Shown piece after piece: positions 47,201 through 61,462 of a DNA stretch of 64,000 nt. Source of the DNA: Apostichopus japonicus (Eukaryota > Echinodermata > Holothuroidea > Aspidochirotida > Stichopodidae); contig NC_092568.1 of NCBI RefSeq assembly GCF_037975245.1, positions 746,001-810,000 of the forward strand. The letters are read 5' to 3'. The position numbers were made by a program, and so were the translations under genes. Numbering within the stretch: position 1 is the stretch's first letter; the number at the start of each line of letters is the position of its first letter. The notes under the pieces were generated by a model. It saw only the letters and a program-made list of their open reading frames with translations. It was not told the origin of the DNA and did no database searches.

Positions 47201-50200
47201 AATATAACATTAGTCAATGTTTTTCACTGTCTAGCGGCACTGTGACGTCACATGTTGACAACAACACAGCCCTGGCACAAAAGAGTTTTGGCAAAGGATA
47301 TCTATAGCTGGAAACAAACACAAAATATTCCTTACATATTTTAGAGGAGTATAGCTCATCATAAAAGTCAATATTATAATGATCAGCTGATTGACTTTGC
47401 TTCTTCCCTTAAACAGTTACATTATAAAGAATTATGACGTCATATCGAAAAGATACTTGCCGCATTTGACGCTGTTGTAAAAATTGAACGTGAACCCTCC
47501 AGATAAAGAATAGACGAACACTGCCATCATAGACGGAGAGGACCTGTTGTGGGGGTGGGGGTAGGGATGGGGTGGGGTGGGGGAGCAGAGGACATGAGCG
47601 AGGCATGGGTGGCGTTTGGTCAGTCAATATATACGGCTTCCGCATACATTAACATTGGTGCTGGGTGTGTTTAATCCCTATACATGAAAGTCGATCACCT
47701 CAAATAACCCAAACTCGTAATGTCAAAACACTTCTTCGAATGTATGTCAGTGTACATTGACCTGCTACAATCTTAGAGTGATCATGTAGTTATATACGAG
47801 GCACGCATGAGGGAAGGAAACAATTGAGATCTGCCTCTAACTGACAGCTTATTCATTCAAGAAAGGAACACCATTAGACTTACTTTAAAGCAGGTTTTTT
47901 TTTTTTTTTTTTAAATTTTTATACTTAAAGTTTTGATTTTTTCCCCTTGAATTTGTAGGCTATTTACAAGCATCGTTAATACTAATATGAAATGAGTCTG
48001 GGTGATGACGCAATGATGATTATCAAATCACTTTCATTATTTGTTCATTCATTTACCTTCAATCGGGAATAATAATAACAAAGAAGAGTATGTTTTAACT
48101 TGATTATGGAGCTATTAGCTCCTGGCTTTAATCAATCGCACAGCTCTTTTCTTGGGAAATTCTCTGCAAGTTTGGTCAAGTTGCCGAGCAAACTAAAGCA
48201 GTCATCAACAATATAAGATTAGTAGTGATCAAAATCTTTCATATATAGAACAAAGGTGTTACATACGTGTATAGTATGTATGTTTGCGTACGTGCATGCG
48301 CGCGTGTGTGTGTGCGTGCGTGTGTATATATGTATATCTACTGTTGCAACATTTCGGTACGGTACCGCGAACAGGCAAACGTTTTACCATCTCCAATTAT
48401 CTTTTACAGCATGTTAAACGACGCTTACTGGTCACATATATACGTAGCTTGAATCTTTAAAAACATTGTTCCGCCACAGAATCGAAACGAAGCCCCTTAT
48501 AAATAAATGACTAATGGACATTCTCAATGACTTACTCACTTCCATGTACATAGACATACTTTGCCCAATGAGACAGCTGTCTGAAAATGACACGAGTAGC
48601 CTATATCTGCACACTATATATGGTTTCTTTTTTGAAGTCCTGATGAGAAAAGATGGTTTGTCAATCTGGCCAATAAATGTGAAGAAAATTCATATGAGAA
48701 ATGTCTTACGAAATAACTATTTCATTAGGGTAGTGCATGGGGGTGGGTTGAGGGTTCACTAGAGAACCGCACGGGGTGGGTTGAGGGTCGGGTAAAGGTA
48801 GGTTTTACAAATGGCGAGGATGGGATGAGTGACTAAATTATAAGTATTCCATGTCACATTGAAAGGAGAGTGATTATTGCCTTCGTATGTTGAATCTTTG
48901 ATGTACTTTTGGAGATAGGCCTATATGCACAACAAATTGTGAGCCAGGTTTTGACAAACAGTGAATATAAATAATAAATATACATAAATTATATTTCCCC
49001 CGAAATATCATCTACTTCTGAATGTATCCTATAGAGGATATATAACCACCTGTTGTTGTTAAGTCAAAATCAACATTTGAAGGTCAATGTTGTCTTTATC
49101 CGGGATGTAATTAAATCAAAACGAAAAGTAAAAAGAATTGAATAAAATGCATAATACAAAGCCGCCAGGAGGAATAGAAAGAAAAAAAGCAGAAAAAATA
49201 CCAAAATATGAAGGAAACAAAGTAGCAACATATGCTATAGCACTGTATGAATAAACTTTCAGACTTCAGACTTTCATAGTTCAGAAATAAATTTATCTTC
49301 GGATGAGGTATACCTAACTTTAACATCCCGGTGAATTGGTGAAATCCCCCCCCCCCCCACCCCCTCAACAAAAGAAGAAATGTTAAAAACAACAATCAAT
49401 CGTTTTCGTTGGAAACATCCTTACCAACAATGGGTTGGATGGATGCATTTATACCCATGGTGCTCCGGGCAGGAAAAAAAGGTCTATGTTCATTAGTAGA
49501 GTTTACATACACATTGCGAGATAATGCGAAGAAAGGTGAATGTTGACATTCCTGGGGCATTAATATCTGCCGCTACTCTCATGTCCCTCTCATTCTTAAT
49601 TTAACACCTCGTCGCATTGTATTTATAATATACTATCCCTCTCATTTGTATTTTTGTGTGAAACAGCGCAAGATGAGTAGAGTATACCCAATGGCTTTGG
49701 GCAGACGCGGTTTTTCCATAAAATAGGATGTATGCATAACCGACTTATGGGGGTGACCCTGAAAGCAGTGATGTCAAATCGTGAACCTGGGGGAGTGGAT
49801 ATATAAAACATCGTCAAATCAAGCCAGGATTACCAATGATATTTCCAAGCTAGTCATAATTATGTATGGTATATCAATTGTGATCGAATTACCCACCTTA
49901 AATCCCCTGGATCAAAAAAAAATCTTTGCCGAATAAAATAAATACCCCGGGAGAAATATCATTTCCATCATTTCGGTTCCATCGTCGAAAAGTAATGGTA
50001 CATAACAGATATGTCGTGATTTGTGGCTTACATATGGACCCACAAATCCATATGTGGGATTTGTGCACAAAACTGTTGTAAGTAAAATCCCACGTATGAA
50101 ATCGGTTAATATTATAATAATTGGCTCAAATTGTTTTTTAAGTAGGTCTACCATAAATAATGTGCAAGGTTACCCTAGGTAACCAACCGAACACGATATA

Positions 50201-50458
50201 CTTCAATGTTTAGTTGGTTTATTTGGAATGGCTTCCAAAAAAAGTGACGTTTCAAAGACATTTCACAAAACGATAGCGAGGTTTATATTCTGAGATTAAA
50301 ATCATACAATTTGGAGAGGGGCATACATGTAGATATTGGCAATTGCGAAAAGGCAAGTGAGTTGACATAATAGTTGAAAGCATCTTATAACTGGTGTGTG
50401 ACACCTGGTATCTATAACAGGACACACACAAACATAGAAAAAGCTGATTAATACTGAT
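44211..50458. other. Intergenic, no gene seen
   Basis: AT-rich with scattered CpG. A CAGTAGCGTCGCGGGGGC patch (about 45548) resembles the edge of a hAT-like element, but no partner end was found. Also a poly-T run (47896-47913) and a CGTG/TGTG tract (48290-48325). Confidence 0.45.
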
Positions 50459-50650
50459 AACTTATAATATAATACCTATAATATATAATACCTTTAATAC
50501 ATATAATATACCTTTACAACATAATACCTTTAATACATATAATATATAATACCCATATTACATAATACCTATAATAAATCATACCAATAGCACATAATAC
50601 CTATAATACCATATAATACGTATAATATATATATAATATATAGCACCTAT
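50459..50650. repeat. Degenerate (ATAATACCT)n AT-rich minisatellite
   Basis: Repeated ATAATACCTATAATA / ATAATACCTTTAATACAT words over about 190 bp. Confidence 0.85.
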
Positions 50651-53600
50651 AACCTCCACTTTCGTCTGCGTTTCATATATAGCCTATATTACCAAAATGT
50701 GGCTATAGTCATCCCGTTTATATGAAATCACACAGGTGTACAATACAAGTTGCACTGGGGCATCGACACATGTTGGACATATTCCCCATGAGAGACTGGG
50801 GGGTACAGGAATCAGACCACGGTGTTGCAATTGCCAACGGCGGCACCACGCTCATGGGAAAATCAAGGATTTTTGGGTTAGGGCAGAGCCCAGTTCCCTT
50901 TGGTGTCGGAGCCATATATACTGCTTGTTTAATAACGAGCAATAAGTTTATGTTCCCTTGTGTTGTTCAAAAACTAGTCTACATAGCCTTAATATACTTT
51001 CAATAAACGTAAGGAGCGTTTTTAACTGTTTTGAAGCAATTAGTTCATCTGAATGCATACATGCATTCTGTTTTTTTTTTGTATTCTGTTATATTTTCGG
51101 GACAGACTAACAGTCCACGCTGTCTTCATTGCTTGACAAATCACCTTTAAGGACAGTTACGCGACGTTATAAACACTGCTATATACAAGGCGCACGCAGG
51201 CGCAACTAGTATATTACGAATAACATAAATACTTTCAAAAAACGTAAATACTTTCGTTTCAGGGTTCTCAAAAATAAAATGGTATTAAAACTTAAAAAAA
51301 TGGGAAATTACATAGTATACTATATATATATCGTACACAGTGCGTTATACGACATTGAACAAGTTCAGTTGGACAAAATAACTAAAGTGTTGAAACAACC
51401 CACACGTTTTGTCTCTAACACATTCGCTCTCTTTGCATGATACAGTAAATGTGTACATTTCAGTTGTATATAACCAATGTTAATATATTACACTTCCGTT
51501 TGGCACCCGAGTAAATTAAGTAAGGTGGATTTTGCTCTCAAACATGAGATAGGAAGACAACTCCGTCGTTTATTTAACCATCAAAGAACATAACTATGAC
51601 AACTTGTCTATATCTTCAGTTGATCACCTAGAAAACGGACGAGAGCCGACAAGACGAACTCGGATAAAAACAACTCTAGCTCCTTGGTATTCGATGTGGT
51701 ACTACTCGCCGTATCACAGCAACGCAAACTTTCCCGACGAGTGCTTCAAAGACGCGGGCTTTTTACGTATTTGAATGTGCTTGTGGTTGCCAGGTAAATA
51801 GATAACGTTTCTATTACAGCGTGCACAGCAACCGTTAAATGACGTGTAGTCCAGAAGAAGAATAAAAAGCAAGAAAATAAAAAAGACAACATTGAGTATA
51901 TAATAACTCCGTTGTAGGTCTGCGCTGAAGCAAGGCATGAACTTTATCTTCATCTAATTCACAAAGCAGCCTTCTTGGGGTGATTTTGACCTCTTTGTTT
52001 TTTATAATGTTCAAATTTCATAAAGAAAGTGACGTGTGAGTCATTGTTTTTCTTTTACAATTTTCCAAATTGCGCTATAGCCTATGTATGAGATAAATAT
52101 CACGCCCAATGAACAAAAGTGTCTGGGGCGACGAAATGTTGAGAATTCAATCGGATCCAGCCAATACCTAACAATAACAACATGTCAATAAATGATTCGG
52201 TTTCATCAATAACAATCTTACAGCGAGAAATACTTCATTAATTTGTGAAAATGTAATGAATCAGAAAAGATGAGTTTTTATCTACTAAATTATGTTTAAA
52301 CAATTCCGAGGTTTTATCTATTGATTCAAAAGTTTCATACCCGGCACTTTACCACAATTATACGCTCATCTGTTTAGGAAATTGCTTTTCTGGAATCAGC
52401 CTTTGAGTTTATCTGAATTTTCAGAGCAAATACATATCAACCTATTATATACCGTAATGTGTTTCGCGACGAAACGTTTGCACACTAATTGCATCATTGC
52501 TATAAGTATAAACAAACTAGTATTATACGGACTATAAGCATGCTAAACTTGTTTTCGTGTCGGATAACAGGATTGAATGGAAACTATAGTGACCTCTTTT
52601 TCACCCCGAATACTTCAGTGTATCCTGTGCGACCGTTCATGATTATCTCCGATCCATTTCAACTTGTTTGCACTGACTCTCGAATCTCGCATTTGTAAAG
52701 ATATAGCCAGTCAAGTTACCAGTTTCTTGTCGACATATATGTAGGTATATATAGGTGAGGATATTCGAAAAGTCGCCCTCATATGACCCAGTTTGTGGTA
52801 AACTTTTCATTCAATACTGACGAAAAGCAAAACGAAAGTAGGTTACGTAGGGTTGTCGAAGAGCGACGCTTATCATATATCGCCAAAAAAAAACGACGTT
52901 AGTTTCCCCGCAGTGATCTGCACGCCTGCCATGCAGACAACTGCCCGATTTCTCGAAAGGAATTTGAGCTCACAATATGGGCTTTCACATTCCGCGGTTT
53001 AGTATTATGTCATTCCAACGTTCCTATGACAACCGGAATGACTCGCAACCCAGACGGTTGTTTATCCCCAGATAGCCCGCGAGCGCCGAAATTCAAGATT
53101 TATGAGTTGACCTTAGACGCGGCCTCGAACCAGGTGAAGACTTACCCGAGGTTGTTTTCTTTGGTATACCTGAAGACCAGAGCAGCCAGACGGGGTTATC
53201 TCCAGCGCCACGACTGATATGGTATACATCACCTCCTTGTACGACCAAGAAACTGCTCCCTAAGTACTACACTGCGTGTATACACACTACGGGAAAACAG
53301 CTACCTAGTTACGCGCGTTTTACGAAACCAAGCTAAAAGGACTTTGGGTGAAATTTTGTTCCGAGACCCGCCTGGGGAAAGAACCACAACCAGAGGGTAT
53401 AGATGAGATATGAACCTCATAGTTGCGACAATCACTTGTTCTATCGCTGAGTCGTGTTCTTATTTAGGCCATACCAGTAGCTGTTTCTGTTTTTCATTTT
53501 TTCCGTGATTTTCACTACTTGAGCCCCGGTTGCCATCGAATTAACTTTGACCTCTCCCCCAAAGTAATCAAACTCTCTTTCCAATTTGAACATTTTATAT

Positions 53601-56600
53601 AGAATGACTGAATCTTTACTCCACATCTACACCCTGTAAACTGACAATGCAATGTTGTGGCGTTTGAGGCTATAATTATGTTCACCCGGTACGGCCTTTG
53701 AAATTCTTCAAATTGATAACAAGTTTGCACCCACTTATGGGCAATCTATATGTATACCGGCACAACGTACAACATTAATCCAATTGGTGCTCTCTGTTGA
53801 CCTCAAATGACATACATTGGACTTTTCAAACATAAGAAAAGCCGTTATCATCAATACGTGAAAAGTACCCTCTTAATCGTTAAAAGTTATTCAAACGATG
53901 TTTGCATCGCCTTAACGAAATTCCCTATAATATCAGCTTCAAAAGCTGAGTAACTTGTCGCTGTTCCTGTCGGCATCACTCCCTCCCTCTGTAAAAACAT
54001 GTCACGTGAGGGAGGGAGGAGTCAGAGCAGCGTAAATGCACGCAGAGAATCACTTATACAGAAGGCTATTGGGACATCAAACCCACCTCAGACACTTTGT
54101 AAATTATACATAGTGAATGTTCATTTCCTGTCCCTTCCAGTTTCGCAGCTTATATACGCATTGGGCCAAGCAGGCAAAGAAATATCCGTTTACAACTGTT
54201 TCCTTGTCGAAGGAATTATATGTGGTACCAAACATGATGAAAACAAAAACGTCGACAGTGGTTTTACATGCACATATTTAACAGCTATATACGCTATATG
54301 GTGCATAGTTTGGGGGTATATTTGGAAGGAATTTGAAAACTAATCGATGCATGTTACCGTATACTTTCAAGAATCCTTGACCTTTGCATAAATTCTTCAA
54401 AGTTACGTAAAGTCTTTGAATAACTCCGCGTTTTATTTCTTTGAATGATATCAATTTCAAGGCTCTTTCAGATCTGCAAAACTGAGGGAATGGAGAAAGG
54501 CTAATAGCGAGTTTTCGGAAATCAGAAAATAGATCACCCTATACCCCCATATAGGCCACAGTAGTAGGATTAAATGACTCAAGGAAAATGCACATTCACC
54601 TATAGAGAATTCTCAGTGTGATAGAGAGATGCTTCGGCTCTGTGTGATGAATAACACTGCCAAAGAGCTTACAAATTGTCGCATTCCATTTATGAAAATG
54701 TTATAGTTTTGATGTTCCTTCAAACATAAGTACAAGATGACATTCTTCAGTATATTGTATTCATTTGCTCTGATAGAGACGGGATTTGCAAATTGTTCGA
54801 TGATCACAAAATATAAAAAAAAATTACCGGCGTTATTTCCAGCGTCAAAACATGTATACCCTCACTACATAAATATCTTAAATAGGAACATACAGAATGG
54901 TTTCGACTTCTTTTCGCACTATGACATCACACATTTGGCTTTTCTAAAAATGACCTCTCTCTCTCTCTCTCTCTTTGTACCTCCCATATTTTTTATTTTA
55001 TAGAAAGTTGTTCATTACGACCTCATGTCTATATTATACTCGTCTGAGATGATTGGTCTGCTCCCCCCCCCCCCCTCTCATGTGGTCACTTCATAGCATA
55101 TACTTAATTATGTCGAGGTCACAATAAATATATCTCCATTTAAATCTATATAACTTTCTTTCTTTAAACAAATTAAATATACCTTGGTTTAACCATGGAG
55201 CTATAATGGTTTAACTATATAGGGAGTTGGAAGACAGTTTTATGATCGGGGAGACGATAAGGCTAACCTATTGAGGATAGTCTTGTACTAGTTAAACCTG
55301 TAGCTGAACCTGACAAGTGCTTCCTACTAATCATATAATGACGACCCAAGGTCCGATTAATTGACTCAATTTAGGTTCAAAAGTTCATGATTATCTTTAT
55401 TCCAACCATATGCGAGACCTTCACTGTACTCACCAGCAGACCAGTGACGTATTCTAGCTCTAACGGAGGCCGATAATCTGATTGCATAAGAGTGTCTATA
55501 GACGTAATACCGATCCATTTTGCAATCGCATGGAAGGGGGGAACTTGATTAGTCAAGGTATTCATTATTATGGGATTAAGTCACAGAAGAGGGTCAATAA
55601 TAATCAAATCCAGTCAGGATAAAAAGACGAATAAATAAAATCAATCACGCGAATAAGTTGAAATCAATCAAATGTATAAGACTTTTTATATTTTGTGTGC
55701 TCCTATTTGATGTGCTATGTGAACAAAACATCTTCATATCGAAATATAAGTCCTAAACAATCCCCTCGCAAAAACATTACTTATATGCCACCCCCTCCCC
55801 CACCCCACCCCATCCCGCGTTCCCATGCACAGAAGAATGGATACGATATGGTGATATCAGGTTGTTCTCTTGGCACCTCAGGGAGTCGCGCCTCCTTTAA
55901 AGTTTCAAATCAACAACGGATATCCGAGACAGTATTGGAATGTCAAATATAGAGGACGCACCGACAGCTTTTTGAGTTCACTCTGTGTTCAATGCACGGT
56001 TATATCAATTGCAATCTAATTCGATTTATTGCGACGGAGATGTCTTAATGGGTCTGGGCAAATATTTCACCAAGTTACTGCCACACGGGGAGCGGTGCAT
56101 TCCTGTGCTTGTTGGTTGGTTATAGATATAGATAAAGGGTTCTTTTAAAAATAAAAAAGGTTAATCCTATAACCCGCGTTTTGAAAACGTGCTTGTTTAT
56201 AAAACAAACTGTTGGGAACATGGGTTGTTTGAAATGAGTCTGAAATCATGAGAGACGGTGGTATCTGCGTCGGGTTACATGAGTCTAGCTCCCCGGTTAC
56301 ATAGATAATGCCGAAACCATGGTAACGACTGTGATTTGATCTTAATCCCGAAATAAGTCAATTATCTGATCTAGACGACGTAGTCGTCGTCACTTCTACA
56401 TAAGCATGAAATGACAGGCATATAATTTTATCTGACCGTGAATATCTTTGTCCACGCTGGTAGAAGCATAGAGGATTACTTCCATGGTGCAGGAAAGCAA
56501 GATGAAACTTCAAAACGCAATTTCTAATTTCGTGATAACCGATCTGTTATAAAGCTCCGGCCTGGTGTTACATACACATGCCAGTGGCTTTATCACTCAA

Positions 56601-58429
56601 GGCATCATCCTCGATTTTATATATGAGCCATACACACGTGCAGTCTCATCGCAATAAACGAACTTCCTACGCGATATTGTGCAACGTAAAATTGCAAAAG
56701 TATATAGCACATCCAAGTGTGGTTTAAACGGTATATACGGTGTGAAAAACATGGACAAACATCAAGTATCAATTATCAGAAAAAACAAACATCAAAGGAA
56801 ATTAATAACAGCTTATGCGATTATAGACGCCTGGAATTATTTGTATAGATTTATTCTAGGCTTCAGCACCCTTGTATCTGAACAAAGATAAAAGACACCT
56901 TTTCTTTCGATCGATAAATTTCAAACGATTTTGACTTCGTGTTAACCAGATGAAATCTTCTGTTTATTAAATTGAGGGATCCACTCTCTGCCATTAATCC
57001 AGGGCTACTTTGGCACAAACTTTGTTTCGTATGATTCTTGATGTTTTTCCATTCTGTTAGGTCGCAAACAATACTTGAAAATCGCAATCAAGCGATATTG
57101 GCAACATGGCTGACGAAGGCAGGATCATCATTGTGACGGTCTAAAATGGGGGTCGGGAAGGGAAAGGGGAGGGGACGATGTGGGGGCGGTTCTAACCCTT
57201 AAAGGCTGAATGTGCGCTATCGAGCACTGTTAAGTTCAATTTGCTATTATATCGCTGTACACATCTATGGCTAAACCGGTTTGGGTGCAACAACACGGAA
57301 ACAGATCAATCTTCCACTATAGTCACAAATAAATTGCGTTATCCTTACTGACACTTGACTCGTATAGCGCAACAACACCACCACAAGAAGTAAATCAGCC
57401 CGGGACAACATAAAATGCTCATTTAGCGGTCCGAGATAAGACACTGCAGACATTAACAGCATTTAGCGTGTAATTAAACAACAATCTGTAAGATCTTTCG
57501 CTATTTACAGGTTGTAAAACAGACGGACCTCCCGCAATCGCTAGATATCATTGGGAGTCCACGGTTGCTATAATGAATGGTTGGCATGCTGCCTTCCGTC
57601 AAAACCCCTCACTTATAATTATGTGGCGAGACTCAAATTTTTGGACGCTGTCGGAAGTATCTTCCAAGAAAGTTAGGCTTAGATCTTGGCGCATCTAGCC
57701 CGCTATAATATTGGGCCAGTTGCTCTGCGCAATTACACCCAATTTTAAGTTTAATTGCAGTGGAGGGACAACACTTTAATGGAGGGGGTGGGAGTGGCTT
57801 AGTAAATTCGCGTATAGTTCATCACACCTATAGGCGTGTATGACATATCTTTATCACAGAATACAGACGAATTTCAGACCCATGTCATAGTAGATTTATC
57901 AAAATATACACATCACAGTACGAAGCACAATATATACACTGGCACTAGCTGTGTATAGATGTTTGGTATTCAACGTGCAAGTCGCGATCATTATAACGAA
58001 AGTGTATTATGAAATGTTTCATTGAAATATTCATATATTTATATTTGCACCATGTATACATGACGATGCCGTTACTGTCAAAAAGAAATTAGTAGCGTCC
58101 CAGAGAGCAACTATTTTTTACTGCTACTGTTATGAATCTACACTTTTCAGCTACACCGTATACACTCACACCACAAAACAGTTTACCATGTAAGGAATTA
58201 CTATTGGCATGTTATGAGGATATGACGTCATACTGATGGGCATTACAAAAGGTGAGAGGTCACTCTTTGAAAGTGTCCAGTATGATCAGACTTTTGAATA
58301 TTGGATTACCGAATGGTGGCTCAACGCAAAATTAGCTAGTTACGAGCTATTAGAAAATTTGTAGGCCTATAGACACTGTGAGGAAAAAACGGGAATCACT
58401 TCTCAAAAGATACCTTTAAAATGATAACT
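50651..58429. other. Intergenic, no confirmed gene
   Basis: It holds one orphan exon-like ORF with a consensus donor (53146-53229, minus), an inverted CTCCCTCCCTC/GAGGGAGGGAG pair (53977-54022), (CT)n at 54955-54974 and C runs near 55062 and 55795. No protein family is recognisable. Confidence 0.45.
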
Positions 58430-59105
58430 TCCGTAACAGATGCACGATTTCTCGAAAGAGAGGTCCGGGAAACTGCTGTTGTTAAATACCATTAAATGTC
58501 ATTGGAAAACAGTCAGGGATAAGACATCTGTTAAGCGAAGCGTGCTGGAATCTATGCGCTCTGTACCTTGTTTTGAGAAAAATTATGTTGGCATTTAATT
58601 TTTCGTGCCAAAAAATAAATAAATAAGTAAAATAAAACTAGGCCCGGGTCTCCCTCGCTAAATCCGCCAACTATTTATTACTGATACAGGATTTCTCGGT
58701 AGGGAGGCCCGGGAGACTAGTTTTCTTAGATTCGAAATTACTCCTGAACTATATATACATTTGAATAAGACATCTGTTACGCGAAGCGTGCTGGAATCTA
58801 TGCGCTCTGTACCTTGTTTTGTGTAAAATTATGTTAGCATTTAATTTTTCGTGCCAAAAAATAAATAAATAAGTAAAATAAAACTAGGCCCGGGTCACCC
58901 TCGCTAAATCCGCCAACTATTTATTACTGATACAGGATTTCTCGGTAGGGAGGCCCGGGAGACTAGTATTCTTAGATTCGAAATTACTCCTGAACTATAT
59001 TTACATTTGAATAAGACATCTGTTACGCGAAGCGTGCAAAAATCTTTCCGCTCTGTACTTTGTTTTGAGCAAAATTATGTTTTGCATTTAAGTTTCGTGG
59101 CAAAT
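58430..59105. repeat. 246-bp tandem repeat, about 2.7 copies
   Basis: ATAAGACATCTGTTA recurs at 58519, 58765 and 59011. Units include AAGCGTGCTGGAATC, TTTCGTGCCAAAAAATAAAT, GGCCCGGGT and GATTTCTCGGTAGGGAGGCC. A diverged partial unit precedes at 58430-58518, and the last copy fades by about 59105. Confidence 0.92.
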
Positions 59106-59296
59106 ATTCTTCAAAAGAGAAGGCCAGGGCAGGTCTCGCGAGAGGGTGCGTCTGGGGGATACAACCCGGTGGCCGGGTTCAATTTGGGGGCTCGAGAAAG
59201 TATGTAGAGGGACGCGAAAATATGGGATATACGAAGGGTGCAAAAAGCGGCCTCTGGTCTCCAGGGCTTCACTAATGAATCCGTCACCTGTTCTAG

Positions 59297-59321
59297 CAGG
59301 GAGTTGTTATGCAACTCCCTG
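59297..59321. mobile_element. Ultrashort palindromic insertion, copy 2 (25 bp)
   Basis: CAGGGAGTTG-TTATG-CAACTCCCTG flanked on both sides by GTTCTAG. The arms are the same as at 36.56 kb but the flanking repeat differs, as expected if it inserted independently. Confidence 0.65.
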
Positions 59322-59329
59322 GTTCTAGT

Positions 59330-60220
59330 TAGATAGATTTTAGTTACCATGCAATTATGAGTTAATATCACATGACGTGATCTCGATGACGTAACGTTAC
59401 AACCACTACATAATAAATGCTATTATTACGGGGTGACGTTACGGTTGTACGTAACCGACTGGATATTTCGGGTGCGGCTTTAATAACAATACATACATCA
59501 TCGATTATTTACTTTGGTTTACCTAATTCATTGACGGTATGTCTAGCCGTGCGATAAGTTACCATAACGACGTATATTTTACTAGTTCTTCTGAACAGTT
59601 TGGAAAACGGCTAGCTGTTCTTTAAGTTCGGGGGAAAGCCTTCCATTGATGAGTTACGGATAAGAGGTAAAAGAGACTTGTGCATACGGATTTGTCAGAA
59701 CTCGTTACACGTACACGTCTGTCTAACATATGTTTTCATCAGCGTAATACGTAAAGGTACCTCAAAACGGCCACCGTAAATATGTTATGGAATATAATTA
59801 TAGGCATATATAATTATAGGCATATATAATGTAAACATATTATAATATACTTGGAACGAGACGTAAAACTGGTATCAGGTTGTCGTGTACACGACACTGT
59901 ACGAGACACTATGGACACGTGGAAGTCGCGACACTTTTCACGCCGGTCGCCAAATAATTTTGGAGGGTCCTCCAAAAGATGCAAAAAGTACTGAATCTAA
60001 ACTACTCAAAAGGTTTTAATTATAACACCATTTTACTAAGCAATAAACACACTAAATAACTTCTCAACGTGGAGGGGTATAGGGCTACCTTCTCCCTCCC
60101 CGTAGGTCCCTTCCACAGGCCACAATCCGCTACCGGAGGGTCGCTAAGATGAAGGTGAAAATTGGGGTCACCAAGCAAAAAACAAGTTTGAATACAAGGA
60201 CTTAATATATGGACCTATCA
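59330..60220. other. Intergenic, no gene seen
   Basis: It contains only a short duplicated TATAATTATAGGCATA (about 59793-59828). Confidence 0.5.
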
Positions 60221-60228
60221 CTCAGAAT

Positions 60229-61454
60229 TAGTGTTTGTACGGGTTATCCGGGTACCCGGGTACCCGCCCGACGCGATGCTACCCGGTTCCTAATTTATTA
60301 CCCGAATCCTAAGCAAAGTGTGATTTAAAAAAAAAAAAAAAAAAAAAACATTGGCAAACCGACGGTTAGGCAGATTTCCCATTGACTTAGTGTGGTGTTA
60401 GGCAACAATGAGGTCGAAGATAACAGCAATAACTAAGGAGCCCGCTCGACGCGATTCTACCCGGTTCCTAATTTATTACCCGAATCATACGCAAAGTGTG
60501 ACTGTTTAAAAAAAAAAAAATTGCAAAACGATGGTTAGGCTGATTTCCCATTGACTTAGTGTGTTGTTAGGCTACCATGTGTTCGAAGATAACAGCAATA
60601 ACGAAAGCTTTCCATAGATATCTTATAACTGCGTCACCATTGCAGCTAATAAACAGATGGCTAGGCTAGACTACCCCCATTGACTTAGTGTGGTGTTAGG
60701 CAACCATGTGATCGAACGTAACAGCAATAACGAAAGTATTCCATGGATGTCTTATAACTGCGTCACAACTCCAGCAAATAAACAGATGGTTAGGCTTAGC
60801 TAGATTTCTCATTGACTTAGTGTGGTGTTAGGCTACCATGTGGAAGAAATTATTATTTATTCATTCGTTTATTTCAGAGAAGGAAAGGCTGACAAGGAAT
60901 TTTACGCGATGTTTATGGATTATAGACGAGATAACTAAAAAATAGTAATCGCAAGTGGCTTTTTACTAATCGTTTATTCCAAATGCGATCAAATTGCGCG
61001 AATCGCGCAATCTCGCGGCTAATGCGAACCCTGGGCCTGCATAATAGATAGTAGTAGGCCTAGTATTAAAAACTGTTTAAGAGCTAAATTGGATATTTAT
61101 ATGGTTTGATCCAATAGACGTGCTGCACGACCTAGCATAAGCAGCGGCGGCAGTGCGATGTTAGTAGTAATGCTAATTATAATTAACTAATTAATTTATT
61201 AACAAGTTAATGAAAGAAACAGAAGCAAATAAAAATAATTGAGGGAGGTTTTATACCTTATCTTACACCTACGTATTTGAACATGAAAACATTGTCAGTA
61301 GAGAATATAATGCATTTATCACAGCATCCAATATGTAATTTCTTGAAAATCGTGATACACGAGGGTAAACAAATTTTTTCCGGGTACCCGGATACCCGAC
61401 GGGTAACGGCCCTCGGGTACCCGGTTCCCGATTTTTGGACCCGTGTAAACACTA
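60229..61454. mobile_element. TAGTGTTT hAT-like element, copy 2 (1,226 bp)
   Basis: Same orientation and plan as the 33.2-kb copy. Ends TAGTGTTTGTACGGGT and (inverse) TAGTGTTTACACGGGT, with perfect 8-bp flanking repeats CTCAGAAT at 60221-60228 and 61455-61462. It keeps an extra GGGTACCCGGATACCCG-type segment near the right end and a longer poly-A block (60326-60348). No transposase ORF. Confidence 0.92.
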
Positions 61455-61462
61455 CTCAGAAT

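Noticed and set aside
50722-51006. Coding-looking patch, open on both strands
   Set aside because: Composition resembles an exon, but no good acceptor/donor pair or known motif was found on either strand; several frames are open at once.
53999-54343. 114-codon plus-strand ORF
   Set aside because: No domain and no upstream or downstream exon. The hydrophobic end is not a clear membrane segment.
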